Counted from the first letter of the stretch, positions 34,504 to 43,450 are shown. The stretch: DNA of 64,000 nucleotides from Flavobacterium sp. (GCF_025352425.1 NZ_JANXTI010000031.1:62001-126000); one strand, 5' to 3'. The notes: a model not told the origin generated them from the letters alone. Numbers and translations: made by a program.

Positions 34504-34512
34504 ATTTCTTTC

Positions 34513-34615
34513 TTAACCACTAAGCGCACAAAGGTTTTTCACTAAGTACACAAAGATTATTTTTTAAATAGAACATCGTGAGCTTTGTGCCTTTTTCGTG
34601 TTCTTTGTGTTTAAA
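34513..34615. repeat. TTAACCAC palindrome, gene-less copy between batA and batB
   Basis: Starts TTAACCACTAAGCGCACAAAGG and ends GTGTTCTTTGTGTTTAAA; the arms are imperfect inverses. It contains GGCAC/GTGCC blocks as in the GxxExxY element ends. It fills the whole batA-batB gap without disrupting either frame. Confidence 0.78.
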
Positions 34616-34618
34616 CTT

Positions 34619-35620
34619 TTATATAAAACTTCTATAAATTGTGTTTCGTAAACTAAACTCAAGCAAGATTAAAACTCCTGCAATCCAGACAAATATCCTG
34701 TATTTTTCATCATAATCATAGAATTTCAGCTCTTGAATTTCCGTAGTTTCCAGTTTGTTGATTGCTGCATAAATCGATTCCAATTTACTGTTACTACTCG
34801 CCCTGAAATATTTTCCGCCGGTATTTCTTGCTATGGTTTGCAATAAATTCACATCAATTTCAACAGGCATCATTTTAAATAAAAAGCCGCCATTTGGAGC
34901 ATAAGCATAAGGAAACAGCGCATTCCCATTCGTTCCAATTCCGATTGTATATACTTTGATTCCATATTCTTTTGCAATTTGCGAAGCCGTTTCCGGTTCT
35001 ATAAAACCTGCATTGTTAACACCGTCGGTCATCAGAATAATCACTTTGCTTTTGGCCTTGCTGTCTTTCAAACGATTGACAGCAGTGGTTAATCCCATTC
35101 CGATTCCTGTTCCGTCCTGTAAAACATTGTCATATTTGATGCTTTTAATAGCTTGTTGAACGATTGCTTTGTCGCTCGTAACGGGCGTTTTTGTATAAGC
35201 TTCGGAAGCATACACCACAATTCCGATTCGGTCATTTGGTCGTTCTTCCACAAAGTTCTCGGCTACTTTTTTCAAAGCTTCCATTCGGTTTGGACTTAAA
35301 TCTTTGGCTAACATACTTCCGGAAACGTCAATTGCCATTACAATGTCGATTCCTTTGGTCGATTTGGTTTGGCTACTGATATCGACTTTTCTTGGACGCG
35401 CCATCGCTATAATCAACGAACTCAACGCCAATAATCGCAATACAAATAAGAATGGCTTTAGTTTGGCCAACAGCGATTTTCGCGCTTTGAAACCTTTCAC
35501 TGAACTTATTTTCAAGGTTGCCGATTGCTGTTTTCTTTTCCAAATTTGCCACAAAACAAGTGCCGGAAGTAATAGAAACAACCAGAAAAACTCAGGATTT
35601 AAAAAACTTACATCTTTCAT
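34619..35620 (-). CDS. batA: VWA-domain protein BatA
   Basis: Membrane protein of 333 residues with N-terminal helices (about 10-27 and 55-75), a VWA domain with MIDAS residues D98-V-S100-G-S102, and a C-terminal helix near 310-327. Also ILMTDGVNNAGF and TIGIGTNGNA. The start overlaps the stop of the upstream 543-residue gene by 4 bp. BatA and BatB are paralogues and are thought to interact. Confidence 0.94.
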   Translation of the reverse strand: MKDVSFLNPEFFWLFLLLPALVLWQIWKRKQQSATLKISSVKGFKARKSLLAKLKPFLFVLRLLALSSLIIAMARPRKVDISSQTKSTKGIDIVMAIDVSGSMLAKDLSPNRMEALKKVAENFVEERPNDRIGIVVYASEAYTKTPVTSDKAIVQQAIKSIKYDNVLQDGTGIGMGLTTAVNRLKDSKAKSKVIILMTDGVNNAGFIEPETASQIAKEYGIKVYTIGIGTNGNALFPYAYAPNGGFLFKMMPVEIDVNLLQTIARNTGGKYFRASSNSKLESIYAAINKLETTEIQELKFYDYDEKYRIFVWIAGVLILLEFSLRNTIYRSFI

Positions 35621-37248
35621 CTTTGTGCTGTTTGTAATTCGACCGAGTTTAACATTCTTTCGGCAATTTGCTGTCCGTATTTATCATCTTCGCGATGCAT
35701 TACCATGATAGTTTGTAAGCCGCCGTTTTGACTGAAAAGCAACACTTCATAATACATTTTGGTTGACTTTCCTTTTATTTTATTCAAAACCGTCATCGTT
35801 CCATAAGCTTTCTTACCGGAAATTCCTTTTTGAGTATCAAAATCTTCTGTCTTCACAATGATGTTTTGCGCGCCTTGTGCTTCCATAATTTTGATGTAAC
35901 CTTCAGCTGTTTTATCCAAATCCATTTGCATTGCCTGTTTGTAAGTTACTGTAGACACCGACATGTAGAAATCTTCCAACAAGCTTCCGTAACCAAAAGT
36001 CTGCATTTCCTTAATTAACGCCATAGCGTCTTTTGGAAGTGTATTTGTGGCATCAATTCGCTTCAGTACTTTTGGCGTTTCCACTCTCACACCTGGATTT
36101 CCATATTCGCTATAAACCCATTGTCCTTCGACTAAATCTTTGGTTGGATGACCTAAGAAATTGTCTTTTACATAGTCAAATCCTTTGAAATATAGTAAAC
36201 CCAAAACAAAAATCATAAGCATTCCGAATACAATTCCAATCGTGGTAATGATACGAACGCGTTTTTGTTTTTTCAGTTTTTGCAAACGAGCCAATTCTTT
36301 CTGTTGTTCGTTCCATAATGCCAGTTCATCATTATCTTCGACAATTTCAGGAATGGATTTATGGATGATTACGATGGAGCTTGAAATCCGTTTTTTGTCT
36401 TCTTCGATTTCATAATCGAGCGGTTTTACCTTAGCAAATTTTACTAAATCGGCCTGCATCAAGACTTTTTCCAGATTTTCTACCGTTTCGTTTGAGAGTT
36501 TCAGTTTCTTTTGCTTTGCCGCTTTGCGCAATCCTTCAATCAGTTCCGAAGTCGTGCTTTCCATTGCCGGAATATGAATTTCTTCCTCAATATAATTACG
36601 TGCAATATCTGTCAGCTCCGAGTAATAATGTTTGATTTCGCCTTTTTGCCAAAGCTCTTTGGTTTCCAATTGTTGCAATAAAGTTGTTGCTTTTTCGATA
36701 GGAGATTTAAAAACAATGGCTTCAACTTTTGGCTTATTTTGTCTTTTTTTAATGAATAGATAAATGAAATAACCCGCAATTCCGATAGCCAACAAGATTA
36801 AAAGGTAAATCCACCAGGTTCCTAATGGACTTTCAGCTTGCGCGATGTCTTTGATGTCGTACATCTTTTGCTTTAGCGTATCGACTTTAACATCGTTAAC
36901 TTCTACTTTGATGCTGTCTGAAAAAACAGGTTTTCCGTTGATCAAAACAGAAATTCTTGGAATAACATATTTTCCGCTGTCGAATTGCGTTAAGCCGTAT
37001 TTTTTGATTAGTTCATATCGCGCACCATTCCTAACCGTGTCAATTTTATACGAGTGAATAACTTCTAAAACGCCAAAATTCTTCGCGAAAGGGAATTTTA
37101 CTTTGGATAATGTATCAACTTCGGTTTTTAAAGTCAACTTGAATTCGGCGCCAATTTTATTTTTGGTAACGTTAACAGAAGTCGTCACTTTTTGGGCAAA
37201 AAGCGAAGTCGATAACAGACAAAATACTATATATAATTTGAACTTCAT
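35617..37248 (-). CDS. Membrane protein of the MoxR/Bat operon, function unknown
   Basis: A 543-residue protein: signal peptide ending LFAQ, a periplasmic beta domain (about 20-130), a membrane helix (about 148-168, WWIYLLILLAIGIAGYFIY), a cytoplasmic helical region (about 175-330), a second helix (about 335-357) and a C-terminal alpha/beta domain to the end. It occupies the DUF58-BatA interval typical of Bacteroidetes Bat operons. The first half resembles the DUF4381-like/BatD-like proteins of this locus. Four-base overlap with batA indicates coupling. Confidence 0.85.
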   Translation of the reverse strand: MKFKLYIVFCLLSTSLFAQKVTTSVNVTKNKIGAEFKLTLKTEVDTLSKVKFPFAKNFGVLEVIHSYKIDTVRNGARYELIKKYGLTQFDSGKYVIPRISVLINGKPVFSDSIKVEVNDVKVDTLKQKMYDIKDIAQAESPLGTWWIYLLILLAIGIAGYFIYLFIKKRQNKPKVEAIVFKSPIEKATTLLQQLETKELWQKGEIKHYYSELTDIARNYIEEEIHIPAMESTTSELIEGLRKAAKQKKLKLSNETVENLEKVLMQADLVKFAKVKPLDYEIEEDKKRISSSIVIIHKSIPEIVEDNDELALWNEQQKELARLQKLKKQKRVRIITTIGIVFGMLMIFVLGLLYFKGFDYVKDNFLGHPTKDLVEGQWVYSEYGNPGVRVETPKVLKRIDATNTLPKDAMALIKEMQTFGYGSLLEDFYMSVSTVTYKQAMQMDLDKTAEGYIKIMEAQGAQNIIVKTEDFDTQKGISGKKAYGTMTVLNKIKGKSTKMYYEVLLFSQNGGLQTIMVMHREDDKYGQQIAERMLNSVELQTAQR

Positions 37249-37259
37249 TTTATCTTTAT

Positions 37260-37347
37260 TTAACCACGCGGTTCACTAAGGTTGCACGAAGCGCACTAAG
37301 GAAAATCTTTGTGACCATAGGGCCTTTGTTGTGTTCTTTGTGGTAAA
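37260..37347. repeat. TTAACCAC palindrome, gene-less copy downstream of the DUF58 gene
   Basis: Starts TTAACCACGCGGTTCACTAAGG and ends TTGTGTTCTTTGTGGTAAAA. It shares TTTGTGACCAT with the right end of the GxxExxY element. It fills the gap between the DUF58 gene and the 543-residue gene. Confidence 0.75.
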
Positions 37348-37353
37348 ACATTC

Positions 37354-38220
37354 TTATCTCGATTTAAAATATCCTAATAATTTTGTCACATAACTTTCGT
37401 CAACTCTTGTATTCACTGTTCCCGAACCGCATTTTGAAAAGACATCTTTAAAATAACTCACTTTATCCTGATATTGTTTTTCATAACTCAATCGCGCTTT
37501 TTTAGAACCGGTATTTACCAATAAAATTTCTCCGGTTTCGGCATCTTCCATTTCCACCATTCCGATGTTTGGCATTTTTTCTTCGCGGATGTCGTAGACA
37601 CGAACACCGGTAATGTCATGTTTTTTTCCGGCAATTTTTAAGGTTTTCTCATAATCCTCTTCGACCATAAAATCAGAAATCACGAATACAATCGCTTTCT
37701 TTTTCTGCGTGCTCGATAGGAATTTCAATGCTTGGGATAAATCTGTTTTTTTACTTTTTGGCTGAAATTCGATAAGTTCACGAATGATGCGCAGCACGTG
37801 AGATTTTCCTTTTTTTGGAGGAATATATAATTCAATTTGGTCGGTGAATAAAATCAAACCAATTTTATCATTATTCTGTGTTGCCGAAAAAGCCATCGTG
37901 GCAGCAATCTCGGTTACAATTTCACTTTTCAGTTGGTTTTTGGTTCCAAAACTTTCCGAACCTGAAATATCAACCATCAACATCATGGTCAATTCGCGTT
38001 CTTCTTCAAAAACTTTGACATACGGTTCGTTATAACGTGCGGTCACATTCCAGTCAATAGCTCGAATATCGTCGCCAAACTGGTACTGACGCACTTCCGA
38101 AAACGTCATCCCACGGCCTTTAAACGACGTGTGGTATTCGCCCGAAAAGATATGATCACTCAGTCTTCGGGTTTTGATTTCGATTTTACGAACTTTTTTG
38201 AGTAAGTCTTTTGTTTCCAT
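37354..38220 (-). CDS. DUF58 domain protein of the MoxR/Bat operon
   Basis: A 288-residue cytoplasmic protein with the DUF58 hallmark YQFGDDIRAIDWNVTAR (about 47-63) preceded by GRGMTFSEVR, and a VWA-like core with a metal-site motif LMVDISGSESFG. DUF58 proteins are regular partners of MoxR ATPases. The upstream gap contains a repeat ending directly before this start codon. Confidence 0.94.
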   Translation of the reverse strand: METKDLLKKVRKIEIKTRRLSDHIFSGEYHTSFKGRGMTFSEVRQYQFGDDIRAIDWNVTARYNEPYVKVFEEERELTMMLMVDISGSESFGTKNQLKSEIVTEIAATMAFSATQNNDKIGLILFTDQIELYIPPKKGKSHVLRIIRELIEFQPKSKKTDLSQALKFLSSTQKKKAIVFVISDFMVEEDYEKTLKIAGKKHDITGVRVYDIREEKMPNIGMVEMEDAETGEILLVNTGSKKARLSYEKQYQDKVSYFKDVFSKCGSGTVNTRVDESYVTKLLGYFKSR

Positions 38221-38225
38221 TTTTT

Positions 38226-38290
38226 CAGTTGTCGGTTGTCGGTTGTCAGTATTTGTAGCAATGATTAACAGCTAACTAGTAACAGAGAAC
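38226..38290 (-). repeat. Intergenic repeat, GTTCTCTGTT...ACTGACAACC family, copy 2
   Basis: On the minus strand it begins GTTCTCTGTT, passes TGTTAAT and ends ACTGACAACCGACAACCGAC, then CAACTG, 5 bp before the DUF58 start codon. The internal GACAACC unit is tandemly repeated. Same block order as in the sufC-sufD gap. Confidence 0.6.
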
Positions 38291-38300
38291 GGATAACTGA

Positions 38301-39305
38301 TTAAGGTACCTCGATTTCGTTTACGATTTTGTTGATGATGTCAACAGAAGTAATGTTTTCCGCTTCCGCTTCATAAGTAACTCCAATCCTGTGACGTAAT
38401 ACATCGTGAACCACGGCACGAACGTCTTCAGGAATTACATAACCTCGACGTTTAATGAAGGCATAACATTTGGCTGCGACCGCCAAATTGATGCTACCAC
38501 GTGGCGAAGCTCCAAAACCGATAAGTGGTTTTAAACTTTCGAGCTTGTATTTTTCGGGATTACGAGTAGCAAAAACGATATCTAAAATATATTTTTCGAT
38601 TTTTTCATCCATGTACACTTCGCGAACGGCTTCTTGTGCTTTAAGAATTTGTTCAACAGAAACTACAGCATTTACTTTTTCATAAGCACCTTTTAAATTC
38701 TGACGTATAACCAATCTTTCTTCATCCATTTTTGGATAATCGATAACAGTTTTCAGCATAAAACGATCGACTTGCGCTTCCGGTAAAGGATACGTTCCTT
38801 CCTGCTCAATTGGATTTTGTGTTGCCAAAACTAAAAATGGCCTGTCTAATTTAAAAGTAGTGTCTCCAATAGTCACTTGTTTTTCCTGCATCGCTTCAAG
38901 CAAAGCAGATTGTACTTTTGCCGGCGCACGGTTAATCTCATCGGCAAGAATGAAGTTGGCGAAAATTGGTCCTTTCTTAATAGAAAATTCGTTGGCTTTG
39001 ATATTGTAAATCATCGTTCCTACAACATCTGCCGGCAATAAATCGGGTGTAAACTGAATACGGCTGAAGCTTCCGTGAACTGCCTGTGACAGAGTATTTA
39101 TGGCTAAGGTTTTCGCCAGACCCGGAACGCCTTCCAGCAAAATATGTCCCTGGCCTAAAAGTCCAATTAACAATCGTTCAATCATGTGTTTTTGGCCAAC
39201 AATGACTTTATTCATCTCCATAGTAAGCAAGTCAATAAAAGCACTTTCTCTTTCAATTTTTTCATTAATTGCTCTAATGTCTAAAGCAGTACCATTTTCT
39301 TCCAT
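38301..39305 (-). CDS. moxR: MoxR-type AAA+ ATPase
   Basis: Cytoplasmic AAA+ ATPase of 334 residues. Walker A is GVPGLAKT (59-66), Walker B FILADEINRAP with D122-E123, then LLEAMQEKQVTI and the sensor ATQNPIEQEGTYPLPEAQVDRF. MoxR ATPases act as chaperones for VWA-protein maturation. It is the first gene of the Bat operon, read from the 215-bp divergent gap shared with the aldo/keto reductase gene. Confidence 0.96.
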   Translation of the reverse strand: MEENGTALDIRAINEKIERESAFIDLLTMEMNKVIVGQKHMIERLLIGLLGQGHILLEGVPGLAKTLAINTLSQAVHGSFSRIQFTPDLLPADVVGTMIYNIKANEFSIKKGPIFANFILADEINRAPAKVQSALLEAMQEKQVTIGDTTFKLDRPFLVLATQNPIEQEGTYPLPEAQVDRFMLKTVIDYPKMDEERLVIRQNLKGAYEKVNAVVSVEQILKAQEAVREVYMDEKIEKYILDIVFATRNPEKYKLESLKPLIGFGASPRGSINLAVAAKCYAFIKRRGYVIPEDVRAVVHDVLRHRIGVTYEAEAENITSVDIINKIVNEIEVP

Positions 39306-39520
39306 AGTTAACTCTATTTATTCTAATGTGTGACGGTTATAATTTTAACATTTCAAAAGTGAAAATTTAATCCCTTACGAGATGTTAACAATGCGTTAAA
39401 ACTTTACAAAACATCCCTATTTTAAGGATGATTTATGATTTTCTTTTTATAATTTTAAGACCTAATCTATTTTCGGGATTTTTCATGTAGAAAATAATTA
39501 GATTTTCAAAGACTAAATAA

Positions 39521-40387
39521 ATGAAAACGAACTTATCGCCTATTATTGCCGGAACTATGAATTGGGGCGTTTGGGATAAAAACCTCTCGACTTCAGAAAT
39601 GGAGCATCTGATCCACATTTGTATAGAAAATCAAATCAGCAGTTTTGACCATGCCGATATTTATGGAAATTATACTACCGAATCTGATTTTGGAAAAGCT
39701 TTTAAGCAAAGCGGTATCGACAGAAAGCAAGTTGAGTTTATTTCTAAATGTGGAATTCAACACGTAAATGGCCGAGATAATGCTGTTAAACATTATGATT
39801 ACTCAAAAGACTATATCATTTGGTCGGTTGAGAATTCATTAAAAAATTTGCAGACTGATTATTTGGATGTTTTACTGTTGCATCGCCCAAGTCCGTTGAT
39901 GGTTGCTGATGAAATTGCAGAAGCAGTAACTAAATTAAAAAAAGAAGGCAAAATTATTGATTTTGGAGTTTCAAATTTTATGTCCTCGCAAACGGAATTA
40001 ATTCGCCAAAAAACAGAAGTTGATTATAATCAGATACAATTTTCCGCAACGCATCATGAGGCAATGTTAGATGGAAGTTTAGATTATATGCAGTTGCACA
40101 CTATTAGACCAATGTCTTGGAATCCGTTAGGAACCGTTTTCAGGGAAGATAATGAACAAACGAGAAGGCTGAAAAAACTATTGGCACAATTGGTAGATAA
40201 ATATCATTTAGGTTCAGATACTATTTTGTTAGCTTGGATTTTAAAACATCCTGCGAAAATTATTCCGGTTGCCGGAACAGTAAATATTGCGCGAATCCAA
40301 GCATTGATGAAAGCCGTTGAAATGAATTTAGACCAATTGGATTGGTTTGCCATTTGGACAGAAAGCATGGGGAATAAGGTTCCGTAA
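39521..40387 (+). CDS. Aldo/keto reductase
   Basis: NAD(P)H-dependent oxidoreductase of 288 residues with the (beta/alpha)8 fold. The catalytic region includes DHADIYGNYTTES (catalytic Tyr in ADIYG), then LLLHRPSPLM and IDFGVSNF. The C-terminal cofactor segment IIPVAGTVNIARI is typical. It resembles the YdhF-like group; substrate unknown. It is transcribed divergently from moxR. Confidence 0.92.
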   Translation: MKTNLSPIIAGTMNWGVWDKNLSTSEMEHLIHICIENQISSFDHADIYGNYTTESDFGKAFKQSGIDRKQVEFISKCGIQHVNGRDNAVKHYDYSKDYIIWSVENSLKNLQTDYLDVLLLHRPSPLMVADEIAEAVTKLKKEGKIIDFGVSNFMSSQTELIRQKTEVDYNQIQFSATHHEAMLDGSLDYMQLHTIRPMSWNPLGTVFREDNEQTRRLKKLLAQLVDKYHLGSDTILLAWILKHPAKIIPVAGTVNIARIQALMKAVEMNLDQLDWFAIWTESMGNKVP

Positions 40388-40406
40388 AAGATTGTAATTT
40401 AGCCAA

Positions 40407-41558
40407 ATGATTAACAAGCGTCTTCTAATAAAAAACCTCTTGGCTCACAATGATGAGTGTAGTTTTTATGATAAGAAGCGTCAACTAAATTTACATACCA
40501 AAGAAGGAAAAGCTAAGTTTTTGAAACATATATGTGCTTTGTCTAACTCCAATCCTTCTAATAATTCTTATATTGTTGTTGGTGTTGAAGATCAGGACAA
40601 TGAAATCCTTGGTGACGACTTTTTCGACGATAGCAGAATCCAGAATCTGGTAAATGCTTATTTGGAAAATCCACCAAAAATCCAATATGAAAATGTGCCT
40701 TTTCCGAATTTGCCAAAAGACAGGGTTGTTGGCTTGGTCACGATAAAACCAAAACACAAAGCTTCTCTTTTTAAGAAAAATATTCATACTATTTTGGCCA
40801 ATACGGTTTTTGTGAGAGTAGGAAGCAACTCAATGCCTACGGAAGAAAAAATCCCGTATTCTAAACTTAATATTGAAACCGTTATCAGTATTGAAAACAG
40901 TTCAAGAAACAGTATTGCCTATACATTGGATGGTGTGATTGATTTTATGAATAATCGTCACAAAGACATGACATCAAAGTATAATGTCTTTAAGGAATTG
41001 TTTGTAATTTGCTGGGCAGGAGTTCCGAAAAAAATCCGAGACACAACATATCTCTCTCGCGTGGATATTGAATTGATAAACGAACAAGTTAAACTTTTTT
41101 ATTCGGCACACGATGTTGTCTCTATTAGTTATGACGAACAAAGCTTTACTATTATTGAGCACGTGCCACTTGGGCTGAACGATAAAACCAGTTATTATCC
41201 GTTGGAACAATTGACTATTCATTTTTTTGATAATGGGTATTATAAAATGGAAACCAAACTGCTTTTTGAGCCGCCAGCGTATAATAAGAAAATGCTCCAT
41301 CATATTTATAACGCCAATATTGCAATGGTCAATAAACTAGAAAAAGGATTGCCGCTTAGCGAACGCGAAGAAAAAGATTTGGAAAATTTACCTTCTACTT
41401 TGATGATTTGTTATCTTAATGGTTTTACTGATGCAAAGCAAAAACTTATCGATGTAAAACTTTTGCTAAAAGCACAAAAAAACGCAACGGTTTATCTAAG
41501 TTTTAAGGAAGCCATGCGAATATTGAGAAAAATGAAATATGATAGAAACAATGCATAG
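40407..41558 (+). CDS. AlbA_2/Schlafen-like ATP-binding domain protein
   Basis: A 383-residue cytoplasmic protein. The N-terminal part (about 1-140) resembles the AlbA_2/Schlafen domain: LKHICALSNSNPSNNSYIVVGVED corresponds to the KDICAFANTNGG...IIGVxD core, followed by PPKIQYENVPF and VVGLVTIKPK. The rest is helical and beta with no motif I recognise. It overlaps the following phosphatase gene by 8 or 20 bp, depending on the start of that gene, so the two are probably translated together. The role is unknown. Confidence 0.8.
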   Translation: MINKRLLIKNLLAHNDECSFYDKKRQLNLHTKEGKAKFLKHICALSNSNPSNNSYIVVGVEDQDNEILGDDFFDDSRIQNLVNAYLENPPKIQYENVPFPNLPKDRVVGLVTIKPKHKASLFKKNIHTILANTVFVRVGSNSMPTEEKIPYSKLNIETVISIENSSRNSIAYTLDGVIDFMNNRHKDMTSKYNVFKELFVICWAGVPKKIRDTTYLSRVDIELINEQVKLFYSAHDVVSISYDEQSFTIIEHVPLGLNDKTSYYPLEQLTIHFFDNGYYKMETKLLFEPPAYNKKMLHHIYNANIAMVNKLEKGLPLSEREEKDLENLPSTLMICYLNGFTDAKQKLIDVKLLLKAQKNATVYLSFKEAMRILRKMKYDRNNA

Positions 41559-42288
41559 AAAACTAGTAATAGGCGATATCCACGGCGGATTAAAGGCTGT
41601 ACATCAAATTATAGAAAGAGCTAAAGTCACCAAAGATGACACGTTGATTTTTCTTGGAGATTATGTTGATGGTTGGAGCGAATCGCCACAGGTTTTAGAC
41701 TTTTTAATCAAATTAAAAAAAACGAATAACTGCATTTTCATCCGTGGAAATCACGATGAATTACTTTTGGATTGGTTAACGAATGACAATAAAAACATTG
41801 ATGAAGGAATGTGGTACAAACACGGCGGCGAAGCTACAGTTATGGCTTATGCCAGCTTTTCATGTGAGAAAAGACAATTACACATGGAATTTCTTAGACA
41901 GTTAAAAGATTATTATCTGGACGAAAATAACCGATTATTCATCCACGCCGGTTTTACCAACATGAATGGTGTTGAACATGAATATTTTCCAAAAATGTTT
42001 TATTGGGACAGATCACTTTGGGAAACCGCTTTGGCATTAGACGGATCCATTCCGAAAGACAGCATACATTATCCCCAAAGGCTAACATTATACAACGAGA
42101 TTTACATTGGCCACACACCCGTAACCAAAATAAATGAAACGGTTCCAATCCAAAAGGCGTGTTTGTGGAATATGGATACTGGCGCAGCTTTCACGGGACC
42201 ACTGACCATTATGGATGTTGATTCAAAAGAGTTTTGGCAGAGCGATCCATTGAAGGATTTGTATTTTAATGAAAAAGGAAGGAATTAA
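41551..42288 (+). CDS. Calcineurin-like metallophosphoesterase
   Basis: Two-metal phosphatase of the PPP/ApaH type, 245 residues from this start. Metal motifs are GDIHGG, GDYVDGW, RGNHDELL and the later IHAGF and IGHTP histidines. Substrates of such enzymes include phosphoproteins and dinucleotide polyphosphates; here it is undetermined. An earlier ATG at 41539 adds four residues; ATG 41551 overlaps the upstream stop by 8 bp and gives MHRKLVIGDIHGG. Confidence 0.93.
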   Translation: MHRKLVIGDIHGGLKAVHQIIERAKVTKDDTLIFLGDYVDGWSESPQVLDFLIKLKKTNNCIFIRGNHDELLLDWLTNDNKNIDEGMWYKHGGEATVMAYASFSCEKRQLHMEFLRQLKDYYLDENNRLFIHAGFTNMNGVEHEYFPKMFYWDRSLWETALALDGSIPKDSIHYPQRLTLYNEIYIGHTPVTKINETVPIQKACLWNMDTGAAFTGPLTIMDVDSKEFWQSDPLKDLYFNEKGRN

Positions 42289-42294
42289 TTTGAC

Positions 42295-42302
42295 TATTTT
42301 TG
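42295..42302 (+). promoter_or_regulatory. -7 box (TATTTTTG) before the beta-barrel-like gene
   Basis: TATTTTTG fits TAnnTTTG and ends 20 bp before ATG 42323. It suggests a promoter separate from the phosphatase gene. Confidence 0.45.
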
Positions 42303-42322
42303 TAAAAAAAAAATAAAACAAG

Positions 42323-42817
42323 ATGAAAAAACTAATTACAGTCGTTGCAATTATCACGGTAAGTATGATAAATGCGCAGGCATACAAAGGAAAAGGTGAT
42401 ATCAAGGCGCAGGTAGGCTTAAACATTCAGGATCACGGAACCGGAATAAATGTTGGAGCAGATTTTGGTTTAGGAGAAAACATGTCCTACGGATTTGTTG
42501 CTTCCTATTTGCTTTCAGTGCAAGAAGTTGCTGGATTTAAACCGGATTTTGCAGATAGAGCCGACGCAAAAATACGTTTCAACGCCAATTTAGGAAGTGT
42601 GTTTAAATTGGATAAAAAGATGGATATCTATCCAGGATTGAATTTAGGGACAAGAAATTTTGGAGCGCATTTAGGTTTCAGGTATTTCTTTACAGAAGGT
42701 TTCGGAATGTATACTGAAGCCGGAATTCCGCTAGCAAAATACGATTCAAATGTTCAAGGGTTTGAAGAATACAATAATCAATTTGTATTTCAGATAGGAG
42801 CCTCTTTCAATTTATAG
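42323..42817 (+). CDS. Small outer-membrane beta-barrel-like protein
   Basis: A 164-residue exported protein (signal peptide ending NAQA). The mature part has alternating hydrophobic strands (IKAQVGLNIQDHGTGINVGADF, YGFVASYLLSV, FQIGASFNL) and ends in a C-terminal aromatic/leucine pattern (FQIGASFNL), consistent with a small eight-stranded outer-membrane barrel. It resembles small Flavobacterial proteins I recall as DUF6646, without certainty. Function unknown. It precedes phnA by 2 bp. Confidence 0.78.
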   Translation: MKKLITVVAIITVSMINAQAYKGKGDIKAQVGLNIQDHGTGINVGADFGLGENMSYGFVASYLLSVQEVAGFKPDFADRADAKIRFNANLGSVFKLDKKMDIYPGLNLGTRNFGAHLGFRYFFTEGFGMYTEAGIPLAKYDSNVQGFEEYNNQFVFQIGASFNL

Positions 42818-42819
42818 AA

Positions 42820-43401
42820 ATGAGTGTTATCGACCAAAGATTAAACGAAAGAAGCGGTTCCAAATGTGAGTTGTGTGGTGCCACAGAAGACTTAAGAATT
42901 CATTTAACCAAAGAAGAATCCATATCTTTAGACAACTCGGTTTTGGTATGTACCACTTGCAAAAACCAGATAGAAAACACGACACCAACCGATGCCAATC
43001 ATTGGCGATGCCTTAGCGACAGTATGTGGAATGAAAACAAACCGGTACAAGTTGTAGCGTGGCGCATGCTTAACCGATTACGTGGAGAAGGTTGGCCTCA
43101 GGATTTGCTTGACATGATGTATCTTGATGAAGAAACCTTAATTTGGGCAGGTGCAACCGGCGAAGGTGAAGATGAGGATGGCAAGATTGTACATAAAGAC
43201 GGGAATGGCAATATTCTTAAAGATGGTGATTCCGTTGTTTTGATTAAAGATTTAGATGTCAAAGGAGCAAACTTTACCGCAAAACGAGGAGCGGCAGTTC
43301 ATAACATTAAATTGGTTTGGGATAACGTCGAACAAATTGAAGGAAGAGTCGAAGGACAACATATTGTCATTTTGACGCAGTATGTAAAGAAGACGAAATA
43401 G
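42820..43401 (+). CDS. phnA: PhnA/YjdM-type zinc-ribbon protein
   Basis: A 193-residue protein with an N-terminal zinc ribbon (CELCG at about 17-21, CTTCKNQ near 46), a central region typical of longer PhnA forms (LSDSMWNENKPVQVVAWRML) and the C-terminal PhnA domain (KDGDSVVLIKDLDVKGANFTAKRGA). Despite the name, the family is not a proven phosphonate enzyme in most bacteria. It is followed by a terminator shared with the convergent lipoprotein gene. Confidence 0.93.
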   Translation: MSVIDQRLNERSGSKCELCGATEDLRIHLTKEESISLDNSVLVCTTCKNQIENTTPTDANHWRCLSDSMWNENKPVQVVAWRMLNRLRGEGWPQDLLDMMYLDEETLIWAGATGEGEDEDGKIVHKDGNGNILKDGDSVVLIKDLDVKGANFTAKRGAAVHNIKLVWDNVEQIEGRVEGQHIVILTQYVKKTK

Positions 43402-43414
43402 GAAATTCACAATA

Positions 43415-43445
43415 AAAAAAGCGTCCCGATTTGAGACGCTTTTTT
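43415..43445. terminator. Bidirectional terminator between phnA and a lipoprotein gene
   Basis: AAAAAAGCGTC and GACGCTTTTTT form an 11-bp stem around a 9-nt loop, flanked by A and T tracts usable from both sides. Confidence 0.9.
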
Positions 43446-43450
43446 TATGA

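Noticed and set aside
42323-42817. Assignment as a known porin
   Set aside because: Only signal peptide and strand pattern support a barrel; no porin family motif is visible.
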